From the NCBI RefSeq assembly GCF_023544465.1, contig NZ_JALPVL010000002.1:310001-374000 (forward strand): a stretch of DNA of 64,000 nucleotides, written 5' to 3'. This DNA is from Paractinoplanes maris. Its GTDB lineage: Bacteria > Actinomycetota > Actinomycetes > Mycobacteriales > Micromonosporaceae. Below are positions 35,804 through 44,333 of the stretch, one piece after another; within the stretch, counting starts at the first letter, position 1, and each line of letters begins with the position of its first letter. A model generated the notes under the pieces. The model searched no databases. It was not told the DNA's origin and worked only from the letters and a program-made list of their open reading frames with translations. The position numbers and the translations under genes are program-made.

Positions 35804-37183
35804 TCACATTTCCATACGTCCTGCCAGGTGGGCCGCGGCGGCGATGGTGGCCGCGTACTGGACCGCGACGAGCCGCCCGATCTCGATCGGCTCCAGTTCG
35901 GCCACCCGGGCGTCCTCGGCCAGCCACTCGGCATAACGCTGCTCCACCTCGGCCAGTGCGGCCCGGATCTGCCCGCGCACGTTGCCCACCGCGGCCTCAC
36001 CCCGCAGCGCGCGCCGCAGGATCCCGCCGTAGCGCAGCCGATACTCGTGCACATTGAGGGCCAGCGAGTTGGCCTCGGCCACCGTGGCCGGACGGTCCGA
36101 GGCCGGTTCCTTGCTGCGGGCCAGCCGCGCCGGGCCCGTGCTCTCGAGCATGGCGGCATAGAAGCGGGCCGCCCGCCAGAACGGCGAGGCCGGGGCCAGC
36201 AGGTGGCTTTCGACCGAGGCCAGCGTACGGGTGAGCAGCTCGGCCAGATCGGTGAGCGCGACCGCGTTGGCGGCCAGCGCCTCGGCGTAACCCAGCCCGG
36301 CCGGTGACGTGTCGCCGGCCCGCGTGTCCAACCAGTACGGCAGCTCACTGACCAGCATGAACGAGCCCCACCGACCGGCGTACCAGGTGGTACTGCCGCC
36401 CTCGAAGATCCACGGCTCGTTGCGCGCCATCGTGCGCTCGTAGACGGTGGCCAGCGGCGTCGCCTCGTAGATGGCGTCGTCCAGCAGCACCAGATCGGGC
36501 GCCTCGGGCTCGCCGCGGTCGAGCGGGATGCCCAGGTGCTCGGGCACCCGCTGCAGGATCGGGTGCAGCCGCGGCTCGGCCCGGCTGAGCCAGTAATACG
36601 CCCCGCCCAGCTCGCTGTTGTGCAGTGAGGCGATCAGCGCCGGCCGGTGCGCGTCGATCAGCCGCATCAGCGCCTGGGTCTCGGGGATCGGCTCGTCGAA
36701 GTACGCGTCCTCGTGGTTGACCGGGAACGTCCACTCGACCTGGTCGCGGCCGGCCGGGCGATAGAAGTGCTCGGCGTAGTGCGCGCGGGTGAACGGGCCC
36801 CGCAGCCAGCCCTCGTTGAGCCGCAGCCCGTCGGGGTCGGCGCAGTCCACGATCCGCCACGTGTGGCCCAGCCGCTCGCGTAACGCCGGGTCGGCGCAGA
36901 GACGTTCGGCCAGGTGCAGCGCGGTCAGGCCACCGATCGGCTCGTTGGGGTGCGGCAGTCCGAAGGCCAGCGCCTCGGGGGCGTCCGGATCCTCCGCCGA
37001 GATGGTCAGGCACCAGAGCGGGTTGCCCTGCCGGGAACTGCCGCAGCGCCGCAACGAGGCGACGCCGGGGTGACGATCCGCGATCCGCCGGAGCCCGGCG
37101 TGCAGGTCGTCGACCCCGGCGAAGGCCTCGTAGGCCGGCACGGTCTCGATCTCGGAGAGGAGCCAGGCGGGAAGGTTGTCCAC
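35804..37183 (-). CDS. M14-family zinc carboxypeptidase
   Basis: A 459-aa cytoplasmic metallopeptidase (no signal peptide). The zinc ligands are His and Glu in GLPHPNEPIGG and the third His in ASLHNSELGG; WIFEGGSTTWYAGRWG is a likely substrate-binding or catalytic-Glu segment. The C-terminal 150 aa are helical and may form a lid. Bacterial cytoplasmic M14 members trim peptides or modified side chains; the substrate is unknown. The GTG at 37183 begins 17 bases after the stop of the ABC permease gene on the same strand, so it may be the last gene of that operon. Confidence 0.85.
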   Translation of the reverse strand: MDNLPAWLLSEIETVPAYEAFAGVDDLHAGLRRIADRHPGVASLRRCGSSRQGNPLWCLTISAEDPDAPEALAFGLPHPNEPIGGLTALHLAERLCADPALRERLGHTWRIVDCADPDGLRLNEGWLRGPFTRAHYAEHFYRPAGRDQVEWTFPVNHEDAYFDEPIPETQALMRLIDAHRPALIASLHNSELGGAYYWLSRAEPRLHPILQRVPEHLGIPLDRGEPEAPDLVLLDDAIYEATPLATVYERTMARNEPWIFEGGSTTWYAGRWGSFMLVSELPYWLDTRAGDTSPAGLGYAEALAANAVALTDLAELLTRTLASVESHLLAPASPFWRAARFYAAMLESTGPARLARSKEPASDRPATVAEANSLALNVHEYRLRYGGILRRALRGEAAVGNVRGQIRAALAEVEQRYAEWLAEDARVAELEPIEIGRLVAVQYAATIAAAAHLAGRMEM

Positions 37184-37199
37184 CCCGCCATCTTCCCCG

Positions 37200-39368
37200 C
37201 TATTCCTTGGTACCGGCTGCATGCACTGGCGGAACCCGCAGCAGGCGGCTCACCGGCAGGATCGTGGTCACCAGGGCCAGCGCGGTCGTCCCGCCCAGCA
37301 CGATGACCCAGCCCAGCGGCGGGATGTAGGGCACGAATGTGCCGGTCAGCGCGTGCACCACGGCGATCAGGGTGGCCCCGGCGATCGCCGCGCCGACCGT
37401 CAGCGCCGTCCCCAGCAGGCCGACCTGCTCGGCGTTGACCATGCGCCGCACCTGGCGCCGGGTGACCCCGGCCAGTCGCAGCAGCGCGAGCTCGCGGCCG
37501 CGGGCCAGCGCGGCCATCACCATGGTGTTGCCGGCCGCCAGCGCGGCGTAGCCGACCATCACCGTGATCAGCAGCTTGTTGAGCCAGGCGCTGATGGCCA
37601 GGTCGCGGCCGAGCTGACCGGTGAGGTCGTCGGCGGTGGTGACCGTGCCGACGGCGGCCAGTTGCCGATCGGTGGTGCCCTGGGTGCGGACGAGCACCTC
37701 GTCGTACGTACCGCCGCTCTGCGGGAGCAGGACGTCGCCGAAGCCGAGGCCCCGGTCGTAGATCGCGACCACCCGGGACTTGACCGGGGTGCCGTCGGCC
37801 AGCCACATCTCCGCCGTGCCGCCGACCTTCCAGCCGGAGGACGACGCCTGCAGGGCCGAGGCCGCGATCGTGCCGTCGGTCAGGCCGGCCAGGCTGCCCT
37901 CGCGCACCTTCAGGTCCATCGTGGACGTGAGCTGGGCCGGGTCGGCGGCGCGGGCCACGGCCGGCTCGGCGCCGTCGAAGACACGGACCACGACCGACGT
38001 ACGCCGGACGCCCGTGGCCGCCTCGACACCGGGGATCTGCCGCACCTTTGCGACCGCCGCCGGTGACAGACCTTGCGGTGCGGTCAGCACCCGGTCGGCC
38101 AGCATGCCGTCGCGGCTCTGGGCCACGGTCTGGCGCTGCAGATTGTCCTGCAGGAACCAGACCGAGCCGCCGAACCCGACCGACAGCACCAGAGCGCTCA
38201 GCACCGCCGACATACCCCGCGCGTTGGCCCGCAGGTTGGCCACCGCCAGGTCCCCCGAGACCCCCCACACCGTACGCAGGACCGGCGCGAGCAGCCGGGC
38301 GGCGAACCCGTTGACCCACGGCGCCAGCAGCGCGACCGCCATCACGAAGAGGTAAAGCATGCCGACCGCCGCCGCGAGCGCGGCCGTGCCCGCCAGTGCG
38401 GCCGCGAAGAACAGCGACACCACGGCACCGGCCAGCGTCAGCAAACCGAAGGCGAGGCGGACGCGGCCGCCCCGGGGCGGCTCGACGGCGATCTCGCCGA
38501 GCGCCTCGGCCGGGCGGATCCGGGCGACGCGGCGGGCCGCGAGCCGGGCCGCCAGCACCGCGACCAGCATGGTCAGCGCGACGGCGACCAGGGCGCCGAG
38601 CGCGGGGTTGACGATCGGGAAGCCGGCCGGCAGGAAGCCGCGGGTGACCATCTCGTCGTGCACCCAGTGGGTGGCCCAGAGACCGGCCGGCACGCCGATC
38701 ACGGCCGAGGCCAGACCCACGACGGCGGCCTCGGCGACCACCAGACGGCGTACCTGGGCCGGGGTGGCGGCGACGGCCCGGAGCAGGGCCAGATCGCGGC
38801 GGCGGTGCCGGACCGAGAGGCCGACCGTGCCCGCCACCACAAAGACGATCAGCAGGACCACGTAGCCACCGAAGGCGGAACCCGCCTCGACCAGGAGCGA
38901 TCGGGCCTCGATCGCGGTGGACGACTCGGCCCAGCCGCGCTCGTCCCCGGCGTACGCCTCGACCCCGGCCCCCTCGGCCAGCTGATCGATCCTCTCGTTC
39001 ACCGAGGACGGAGCCTGAATGGCGATCGCCGTCGCCCGGTCGCCCCGCACGCCGACGACCTGGACCTCGGTCACCCCGCTCAGGGCGCGGATCTGGTCGG
39101 CCAGCGCCACCGGGACGGTGCCCTCGGGCAGTGGCACCTCGGAGGTGGTGACCTCGCCGTCGAACTCCTTGGTGGAGACGGTGATGTGCCGGTGGGCGAC
39201 CACGACGTCGGCTGCGGCGAACTGCTTCGGCTCGGGCTTGAACTGCAGGCCGGACTGCACGAAGACGGCCAGGGACATCAGGATCATCACGCCGCCGGCC
39301 AGGGCGACCAGGGTGGCGATGGAGGTGCCGGGACGCCGGAGCAGCAGGCGCATCGCGAGCTTGAACAT
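37200..39368 (-). CDS. FtsX/MacB-type ABC transporter permease
   Basis: A 722-aa permease with two FtsX domains. The layout is an N-terminal helix (GGVMILMSLAVFVQSG), a large extracytoplasmic domain, three helices beginning YVVLLIVFVVAGTVGLSVRHRRRDLALLRAV, a central helix pair, a second extracytoplasmic domain and a C-terminal FtsX block with GRELALLRLAGVTRRQVRRM. The heptad-like RRRDLALLRAVAATPAQVRRL is the FtsX signature. It should export peptides or antibiotics or transmit force to the outside. ATG 39368 lies 2 bases after the ATPase stop. A NarL-type two-component system is encoded just upstream and likely controls it. Confidence 0.93.
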   Translation of the reverse strand: MFKLAMRLLLRRPGTSIATLVALAGGVMILMSLAVFVQSGLQFKPEPKQFAAADVVVAHRHITVSTKEFDGEVTTSEVPLPEGTVPVALADQIRALSGVTEVQVVGVRGDRATAIAIQAPSSVNERIDQLAEGAGVEAYAGDERGWAESSTAIEARSLLVEAGSAFGGYVVLLIVFVVAGTVGLSVRHRRRDLALLRAVAATPAQVRRLVVAEAAVVGLASAVIGVPAGLWATHWVHDEMVTRGFLPAGFPIVNPALGALVAVALTMLVAVLAARLAARRVARIRPAEALGEIAVEPPRGGRVRLAFGLLTLAGAVVSLFFAAALAGTAALAAAVGMLYLFVMAVALLAPWVNGFAARLLAPVLRTVWGVSGDLAVANLRANARGMSAVLSALVLSVGFGGSVWFLQDNLQRQTVAQSRDGMLADRVLTAPQGLSPAAVAKVRQIPGVEAATGVRRTSVVVRVFDGAEPAVARAADPAQLTSTMDLKVREGSLAGLTDGTIAASALQASSSGWKVGGTAEMWLADGTPVKSRVVAIYDRGLGFGDVLLPQSGGTYDEVLVRTQGTTDRQLAAVGTVTTADDLTGQLGRDLAISAWLNKLLITVMVGYAALAAGNTMVMAALARGRELALLRLAGVTRRQVRRMVNAEQVGLLGTALTVGAAIAGATLIAVVHALTGTFVPYIPPLGWVIVLGGTTALALVTTILPVSRLLRVPPVHAAGTKE

Positions 39369-39370
39369 GA

Positions 39371-40105
39371 TCAGGCCTTCCACCGCGTCGCGAGGATCTC
39401 GGCGATCTTCTCGGCGCCGAGCTGGGGCAGGTCGCGCACGATCCGGCCGTCGGCCAGCACCAGGACGCGATCGGCGTAGGAGGCGGCGACCGGGTCGTGG
39501 GTCACCATCACCACGGTCTGGCCGTATTCGTCGACCATCGACCGCAGCAGACCGAGCACCTCGGCCGCCGTCGAGGTGTCGAGCGCGCCGGTCGGCTCGT
39601 CGGCGAACACCACGTCGGGGCGCACGGCGAGCGCCCGGGCGATGGCGACCCGCTGTTGCTGGCCACCGGAGAGCTGAGCCGGGCGGTGGGTCAGCCGGTT
39701 GGTCAGGCCGACCCGCTCGATCACGCCGCCCACCCACTGCCAGTCGGTCCGCTCACCGGCGAGCTTCGAGGGAAGCAGGATGTTCTCCTCGACGGTGAGC
39801 GCGCCGATCAGGTTGAAGGACTGGAAGACGAAGCCGATGCGGTCGCGCCGCAGCTCGGTCAGTTTCGTCTCGGACAGCTCGGAGAGCTCGGTGCCGCCGA
39901 CCCAGACCCGGCCCGACGTGGGGCGGTCGAGGCCGGCCGCGGTCTGCAGCAGCGTGCTCTTGCCGGAGCCGGACGCGCCCATCACCGCGGTGAACGTGCC
40001 GCGGGCGAAGGCCGCGTCCACCCCGGCGAGGGCCGCGACCGGCTGCCCGTCGGTGGCGTACGTCCGGGTGAGTCCTTCCACCCGGACCGCGAGCATGTCG
40101 TTCAT
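39371..40105 (-). CDS. MacB/LolD-type ABC transporter ATPase
   Basis: A 244-aa ATPase with Walker A VMGASGSGKSTLL, Q-loop FVFQSFNLIGALTVEEN, signature LSGGQQQRVAIARAL, Walker B VVFADEPTGALD and H-loop MVTHDPVAASYAD, diagnostic of the MacB/LolD/FtsE subfamily that partners FtsX-type permeases. The ATG at 40105 follows a GGCGCC-rich region without a strong SD. It is followed after 2 bases by its permease. The regulator gene ends 111 bases upstream, and the gap may carry the promoter that regulator acts on. Confidence 0.95.
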   Translation of the reverse strand: MNDMLAVRVEGLTRTYATDGQPVAALAGVDAAFARGTFTAVMGASGSGKSTLLQTAAGLDRPTSGRVWVGGTELSELSETKLTELRRDRIGFVFQSFNLIGALTVEENILLPSKLAGERTDWQWVGGVIERVGLTNRLTHRPAQLSGGQQQRVAIARALAVRPDVVFADEPTGALDTSTAAEVLGLLRSMVDEYGQTVVMVTHDPVAASYADRVLVLADGRIVRDLPQLGAEKIAEILATRWKA

Positions 40106-40216
40106 CTCAGGCGCCTCTCAGTGTCGTTGGCTGACACCGGAAACGCTATTTCGCGCAACGGTCAAGATCGATGAAGCCAGCAGGCCTCTTCGTGGTACAG
40201 CCTGCTCTACCTGAGG

Positions 40217-40861
40217 CTATTGCCGCAGGTAGCGCAGCACGGCGGTGACCCGGCGGTCGGCCCGGTCGTCGGGGGCCAGGTCGAGCTTGGCGAAGATGCT
40301 GCGGATGTGTTTGTGCACCGCCCCCTCGGTGACCACCAGCTTCTCGGCGATCGCGGTGTTGCCCAGTCCCTCGGCCATCAGCGCCAGCACGTCCCGCTCG
40401 CGCGGGCTCAGCCGGGTCAGCGCGTCGTCGGGCCGGCTGCGCGACAGCAGCAACCCGACCACTTCCGGGTCGACGGCGGTGCCACCGTCGGCCACCCGGT
40501 GCAGCGCCTCGAGGAACTGCTCGACCCGGCCCACCCGCTCCTTGAGCAGGTAACCGAGGCCGGCCGCGCCGCCGGCCAGCAGGTCGGTGGCAAAAGCCTG
40601 CTCGACGTACGCCGAGAGCACGAGCACCGCGAGGCCGGGCAACCGCCGCCGGGCCTCGACCGCGGCCACGATGCCCTCGTCGGTGTGTGTGGGCGGCATC
40701 CGCACGTCGACGATCGCCACGTCCGGCTTGTGCTCGTCGACCGCGGCCAGGAACGCCTCCGGCCCGTCGGTGGTGGCCACCACGTCGAGCGACTCGGCCC
40801 GCAGCAGCAGCGCCAGGCCCTCCCGCAGCAGCGCGTCGTCCTCGGCGATCACGATCCGCAC
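40217..40861 (-). CDS. NarL/LuxR-type response regulator
   Basis: A 214-aa response regulator. The receiver has VIAEDDALLREGL, phospho-acceptor in VAIVDVRMPPTH and Lys in YLLKERV; the LuxR HTH reads LSPRERDVLALMAEGLGNTAIAEKLVVTEGAVHKHI. Its GTG start overlaps the end of the histidine kinase gene by 13 bases, so the two are translationally coupled. The likely target is the ABC exporter operon that begins 111 bases downstream, as in many Gram-positive drug- or lantibiotic-sensing modules; this is inferred from position. Confidence 0.94.
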   Translation of the reverse strand: MRIVIAEDDALLREGLALLLRAESLDVVATTDGPEAFLAAVDEHKPDVAIVDVRMPPTHTDEGIVAAVEARRRLPGLAVLVLSAYVEQAFATDLLAGGAAGLGYLLKERVGRVEQFLEALHRVADGGTAVDPEVVGLLLSRSRPDDALTRLSPRERDVLALMAEGLGNTAIAEKLVVTEGAVHKHIRSIFAKLDLAPDDRADRRVTAVLRYLRQ

Positions 40862-42075
40862 GGCAGCTCCACTCGCAGGGTTGTCGGCCCGCCGGCCGGG
40901 CTGGTCAGGATCAGACTGCCGTCGTACGCCTCGACCCGCCGGCGGATCCCGGTGATCCCGGATCCGCCGTTCTCGTCGGCGCCGCCGTGACCGTCGTCCT
41001 CGATGCTCAGTCGCAGTCTCTGATTCTCGATGCGCGCGGTGACCCGGGCCGAGGTCGCCCCGCTGTGCTTGGTGATATTGGTGAGCGCCTCGGCCACCAC
41101 GAAGTAGGCCGTGGCCTCGACCGACGCGGCGCAGCGGGTGGGCAGGTCGACATCGAGGCGGCAGGGCACGGCGCAGTCGGCCGCCAGCCCGGCCAGCGCG
41201 GCGTCGAGACCGCGGCCGTCGAGCACCGGCGGGAGGATGCCGCGCACCACGGTCCGCAGCTCGGCCAGGGCCTGCTCGGCCGCCTCCTGGGCCCGGTCGA
41301 GGACCTCGGTCGCGGTGGCCGGGTCCCGGGCGACCGCCCGCCGGGCCGCGCCGAGCAGCACGCTCACCGCGACCAGGCGGTTCTGGGCGCCGTCGTGCAG
41401 CGAGCGTTCGATGCGGCGCAGCTCGGCCGCGTGCGCGTCGAGGGCGGCGGCCCGGGTGGCAGTGAGCTCGACGATCCGCAGCGACAGGTCGGTGCCGGGC
41501 GGCGGTGCGAGCAGCCGGCGGCCCGGCCCGGCCTGCGCGCGGGCCAGCCACGGGGCCACGGCGATGCCGATGACGACCCAGGCCACGCCGTAGAGAGCCA
41601 CGAGCAGCGCGTCGAGCTGGGTGTGAACCGACCAGAAGACCAGCCCCGGAGCCGACTCGGGGGACGCCCGGGACCACCAGAGCGGGTACGTCACATCCTG
41701 CAGCGCCGAGAGCGGGACGGTCAGGCCGAAGAGACTGATCAGGAAGCCGAGCGTCGCGTGCTCGGCGAGCCAGGCCACCTCCCGCCACAGCGACGGGTCA
41801 CGCCAGGCCCGCAGGCTCGGTGGCAGCGGCCCCGGCCCGAGGATCTCGGGACCCCAGCGGGACAGACGGGCGCGTTCCCGGTCGGCCACCGCGCGGACGG
41901 TCTGGGCGGCCGACGGCGCGAAGAACAGCCCGATGCCGCCGAGACTGGCCACCGCCACCACCAGCAACCACAACAGCACGGGCAGCGCGAGAACCGCCGT
42001 GCCCAGCCCGCCGAAAAGCCGCCGCAGGGCGCTGACGGTGACGCGGGTGCGGCGCCGGAGCCCGTCGAGCGTCAT
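40849..42075 (-). CDS. NarL-type (HisKA_3) sensor histidine kinase
   Basis: A 408-aa kinase of the DesK/LiaS class. Membrane helices occur around residues 20-50 (LALPVLLWLLVVAVASLGG), 105-130 and 150-175. The dimerisation/phospho-acceptor helix is RRIERSLHDGAQNRLVAVS with the reactive His in LHDGAQ, and the ATPase domain has VVAEALTNITKHSGA and GGSGITGIRRRVEAYDG. The short extracytoplasmic loops suggest intramembrane sensing, as in cell-envelope-stress kinases. ATG 42075 precedes the first conserved residues. It is coupled to the downstream regulator. Confidence 0.93.
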   Translation of the reverse strand: MTLDGLRRRTRVTVSALRRLFGGLGTAVLALPVLLWLLVVAVASLGGIGLFFAPSAAQTVRAVADRERARLSRWGPEILGPGPLPPSLRAWRDPSLWREVAWLAEHATLGFLISLFGLTVPLSALQDVTYPLWWSRASPESAPGLVFWSVHTQLDALLVALYGVAWVVIGIAVAPWLARAQAGPGRRLLAPPPGTDLSLRIVELTATRAAALDAHAAELRRIERSLHDGAQNRLVAVSVLLGAARRAVARDPATATEVLDRAQEAAEQALAELRTVVRGILPPVLDGRGLDAALAGLAADCAVPCRLDVDLPTRCAASVEATAYFVVAEALTNITKHSGATSARVTARIENQRLRLSIEDDGHGGADENGGSGITGIRRRVEAYDGSLILTSPAGGPTTLRVELPCGS

Positions 42076-42086
42076 AGCCCGCAACC

Positions 42087-43427
42087 CTAAACCCGGAGCA
42101 CCCCGGTCGGCCTGCGGGATGACCAGAGGGCGGCGTTGAAGACGGCCCAGGCCACGCCGAGCAACAGCGCGGCGATCGTCTCGCTCAGGCTGCTCCAGCC
42201 CAGATAGACCCAGGAGCCCGCACAGACCGTGAGAACGGCGGCCGCCACCGTGCCCACGGTGACCCGTCGCGGCCAGGTCAGGCGGCGCGACAGCAGCCAG
42301 GTGAGCAGGCCGATCACCGCCGTCAGCTGGGCGACCTGCCCGGAGGCCAGGGCGGCCAGGGCCGGGCCGGCGTCACCGGCGCCCCGCAGGAGGTGGGGCA
42401 TCGGGCCGTCGTACTCGAAAGCGGAGGGAAGGATCACCTCGGGCCGGCTCTGCCAGGAGGGCGGCGAGACGACCGCCAGGACGAGCACGAGGACCGCCAT
42501 GGGCGCCAGCGGGGCGAGGCCGTCGAGCAGTCGCGCGCGGCGCCACCAGGCGTGGGCCACGGCGACGACGGCGGCCACGGCGAGCAGCACCTCCGGGCTG
42601 ACCGAGGTCGCCAGGTCGAGCGCGAAGAGATAGCCGTCGGACGTCCACTGGTCACGCGCCCACCCGGTGACCGCGTCGTCGGCCGCGGACAACCCGCTGA
42701 GCTCGACGATCAGCGGGGTGACGGCGACCAGGAAGACGGCCAGGAGCACCAGCGCCCCGAGGCTGGCGAGCACCCGCGCCACCCAGCCGTCGTATCGCAG
42801 CGGTCGCCGCATCAGCGGTGGCACCCACGGCATCGGCGGCGGGTGGTCGCCCAGCCACCGGCCCGCGAGCACGAGCGCGATCAGCAGGGCGGTCAGCACG
42901 GCCAGCGCCCCGCCGGCCCGCCCGGCCCGGGCCGCCAGTACGTCGTAGGAGGCACCGGCCAGATAGCTGCCCAGCACCAGCCAGAGCGCCCACCCGACCG
43001 CCGCCGGGCTGTGCCAGGTCACGAATATCCGGTAAGGCACGCCGTTCATCCCGGCCAGCCGGGGCACCAGCGTGCGCGCACCGACCACCCACTGTCCGAA
43101 GAAGACAGCCCGCCCGCCGTGCCGGTCGAAGATCCGCTCGGCCCGCCGCCAGTGCCGTTCCTTGACCCACCGCGCCCGCGGTCCCCGGCGGCGACCGGCG
43201 AAGTATCCGCCCGTCCCGCCGAGGACCGCCGCCCCCGTTGCGACCAGCGCGGCCGGGACGATGCCCACCACCCCCTCGTTGGCGAGCAGGCCCAGCGCGA
43301 CGAGCGCCGTCGCCGACGGCAGCACCAGCCCGGCGAGCAGCGCCGCCTCCGCGGCCACCAATGCAGCGACGACCACCAGCACCAGCCCCGTGGGCAGCGC
43401 CCCGATCAGGTTGCCGACCATCTGCAT
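42087..43427 (-). CDS. DedA-family protein fused to degenerate PAP2 domain
   Basis: A 446-aa multi-spanning membrane protein. The N-terminal 200 aa are a DedA/SNARE-associated domain (GLVLPSATALVALGLLANEG, GGYFAGRRRGPRARWV, FFGQWVVGARTLVPRLAGMNGVPYRIFVTW), a family of polyprenyl-phosphate and lipid flippases. The C-terminal 240 aa follow the PAP2 phosphatase helix pattern, but the catalytic motifs are gone: where PSGH is expected there is PSAFEYDGPMPH, and where SRxxxxHxxxD is expected there is WVYLGWSSLSET, lacking the His and Asp. It should therefore be a flippase with a non-catalytic partner domain. It lies 12 bases upstream of the kinase gene. Confidence 0.85.
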   Translation of the reverse strand: MQMVGNLIGALPTGLVLVVVAALVAAEAALLAGLVLPSATALVALGLLANEGVVGIVPAALVATGAAVLGGTGGYFAGRRRGPRARWVKERHWRRAERIFDRHGGRAVFFGQWVVGARTLVPRLAGMNGVPYRIFVTWHSPAAVGWALWLVLGSYLAGASYDVLAARAGRAGGALAVLTALLIALVLAGRWLGDHPPPMPWVPPLMRRPLRYDGWVARVLASLGALVLLAVFLVAVTPLIVELSGLSAADDAVTGWARDQWTSDGYLFALDLATSVSPEVLLAVAAVVAVAHAWWRRARLLDGLAPLAPMAVLVLVLAVVSPPSWQSRPEVILPSAFEYDGPMPHLLRGAGDAGPALAALASGQVAQLTAVIGLLTWLLSRRLTWPRRVTVGTVAAAVLTVCAGSWVYLGWSSLSETIAALLLGVAWAVFNAALWSSRRPTGVLRV

Positions 43428-43669
43428 GCGGGCAGCCTATGGACGCTCGGACCCTAGGCGGATCGGTGAGATTCCCCTAAGCGCGAAGCGCCCGAAAATC
43501 ATTTATCCCGATGGCCGGCAACCGAAACGTCTTATTCCCCATCCTCTTTTCGGCTATCGATCTTCTGGGTTACCCGGCGTGTTGAATGACCGTTTCCGGG
43601 GCGTCGGGATGCTTTCCTGATCATGCAACACCGAATTGCCGAAAACCCCTCCTGGAAAGGGAGAAAGAC

Positions 43670-44062
43670 ATGAACAAGGTAACGCGACTTCTCACGACCG
43701 CCGGTCTCGGCCTGCTCGCCGGAGTGGCTTTCGGTGTCGGCCCGGCGCAGGCCGCGGACGCCTCGGCGCCGAGTGCGGCCAAGGCCCAGACCGGCGCGGC
43801 GCAGGCCGACCGGAACTGGGGCCGCGAGGTGACGGTGGGCTACTACCGCTCGTACCGGGCCTGTGACCTGGCCGGTCGCATCGGTGAGCGGTTCAACCGC
43901 TGGAACGACTACGACTGCGAGTTCCAGCGCCGGGGCTTCCACCGCGGCACGTTCGCCCTCGAGGTCGAGCGCAGCTGGGGCCGGCCCGGCCACCGGTTCG
44001 ACGACCGCGGCCGCGGCCACGACCGTTTCGACCACGACGGTCGCGGCGGCCGGGGTCGCTGA
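43670..44062 (+). CDS. Small secreted protein of unknown function
   Basis: A 130-aa exported protein. The signal peptide (LLTTAGLGLLAGVAFGVGPA, cleaved after AQA) leads to an Ala-rich linker, a compact core with two Cys (SYRACDLAGRIGERFNRWNDYDCEF) that could form one disulfide, and a tail of Arg/Asp/His/Gly (DDRGRGHDRFDHDGRGG) that could bind metal. The SD GGGAG precedes the ATG by 6 nt. The upstream 240 bp are unusually A+T-rich for this genome and probably hold the promoter. A strong hairpin terminator follows. No family is recognised. Confidence 0.78.
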   Translation: MNKVTRLLTTAGLGLLAGVAFGVGPAQAADASAPSAAKAQTGAAQADRNWGREVTVGYYRSYRACDLAGRIGERFNRWNDYDCEFQRRGFHRGTFALEVERSWGRPGHRFDDRGRGHDRFDHDGRGGRGR

Positions 44063-44173
44063 CAACGGTTCCACAATAGTTTTCCCGCACTTACCGGCAC
44101 CTATTTCCCGGAATATTGAAAAGGAGCCGCCTCTGCCCCCCACGCGCTGATCACTACCCCACAGGTCCCCGCC

Positions 44174-44202
44174 GGTGCCGGGCGCGTCACGCGCCCGGCA
44201 CC
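44174..44202 (+). terminator. Strong hairpin terminator
   Basis: A perfect 13-bp inverted repeat, GGTGCCGGGCGCG and CGCGCCCGGCACC, closes a 3-nt TCA loop and is followed by CGCGTTTG. It ends the transcript of the small secreted protein gene 112 bases upstream. Confidence 0.8.
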
Positions 44203-44333
44203 CGCGTTTGCCCCGGACCTCGGTGAGATCCCCGAGCGAGGGCGGGAACTTCCGAGCGCCGGGGAACGACCAACCACTTCCGGCGGAACTACGATGGCGC
44301 CACGATCGCCCTGCGGAAGGACCTGTTGACCCC

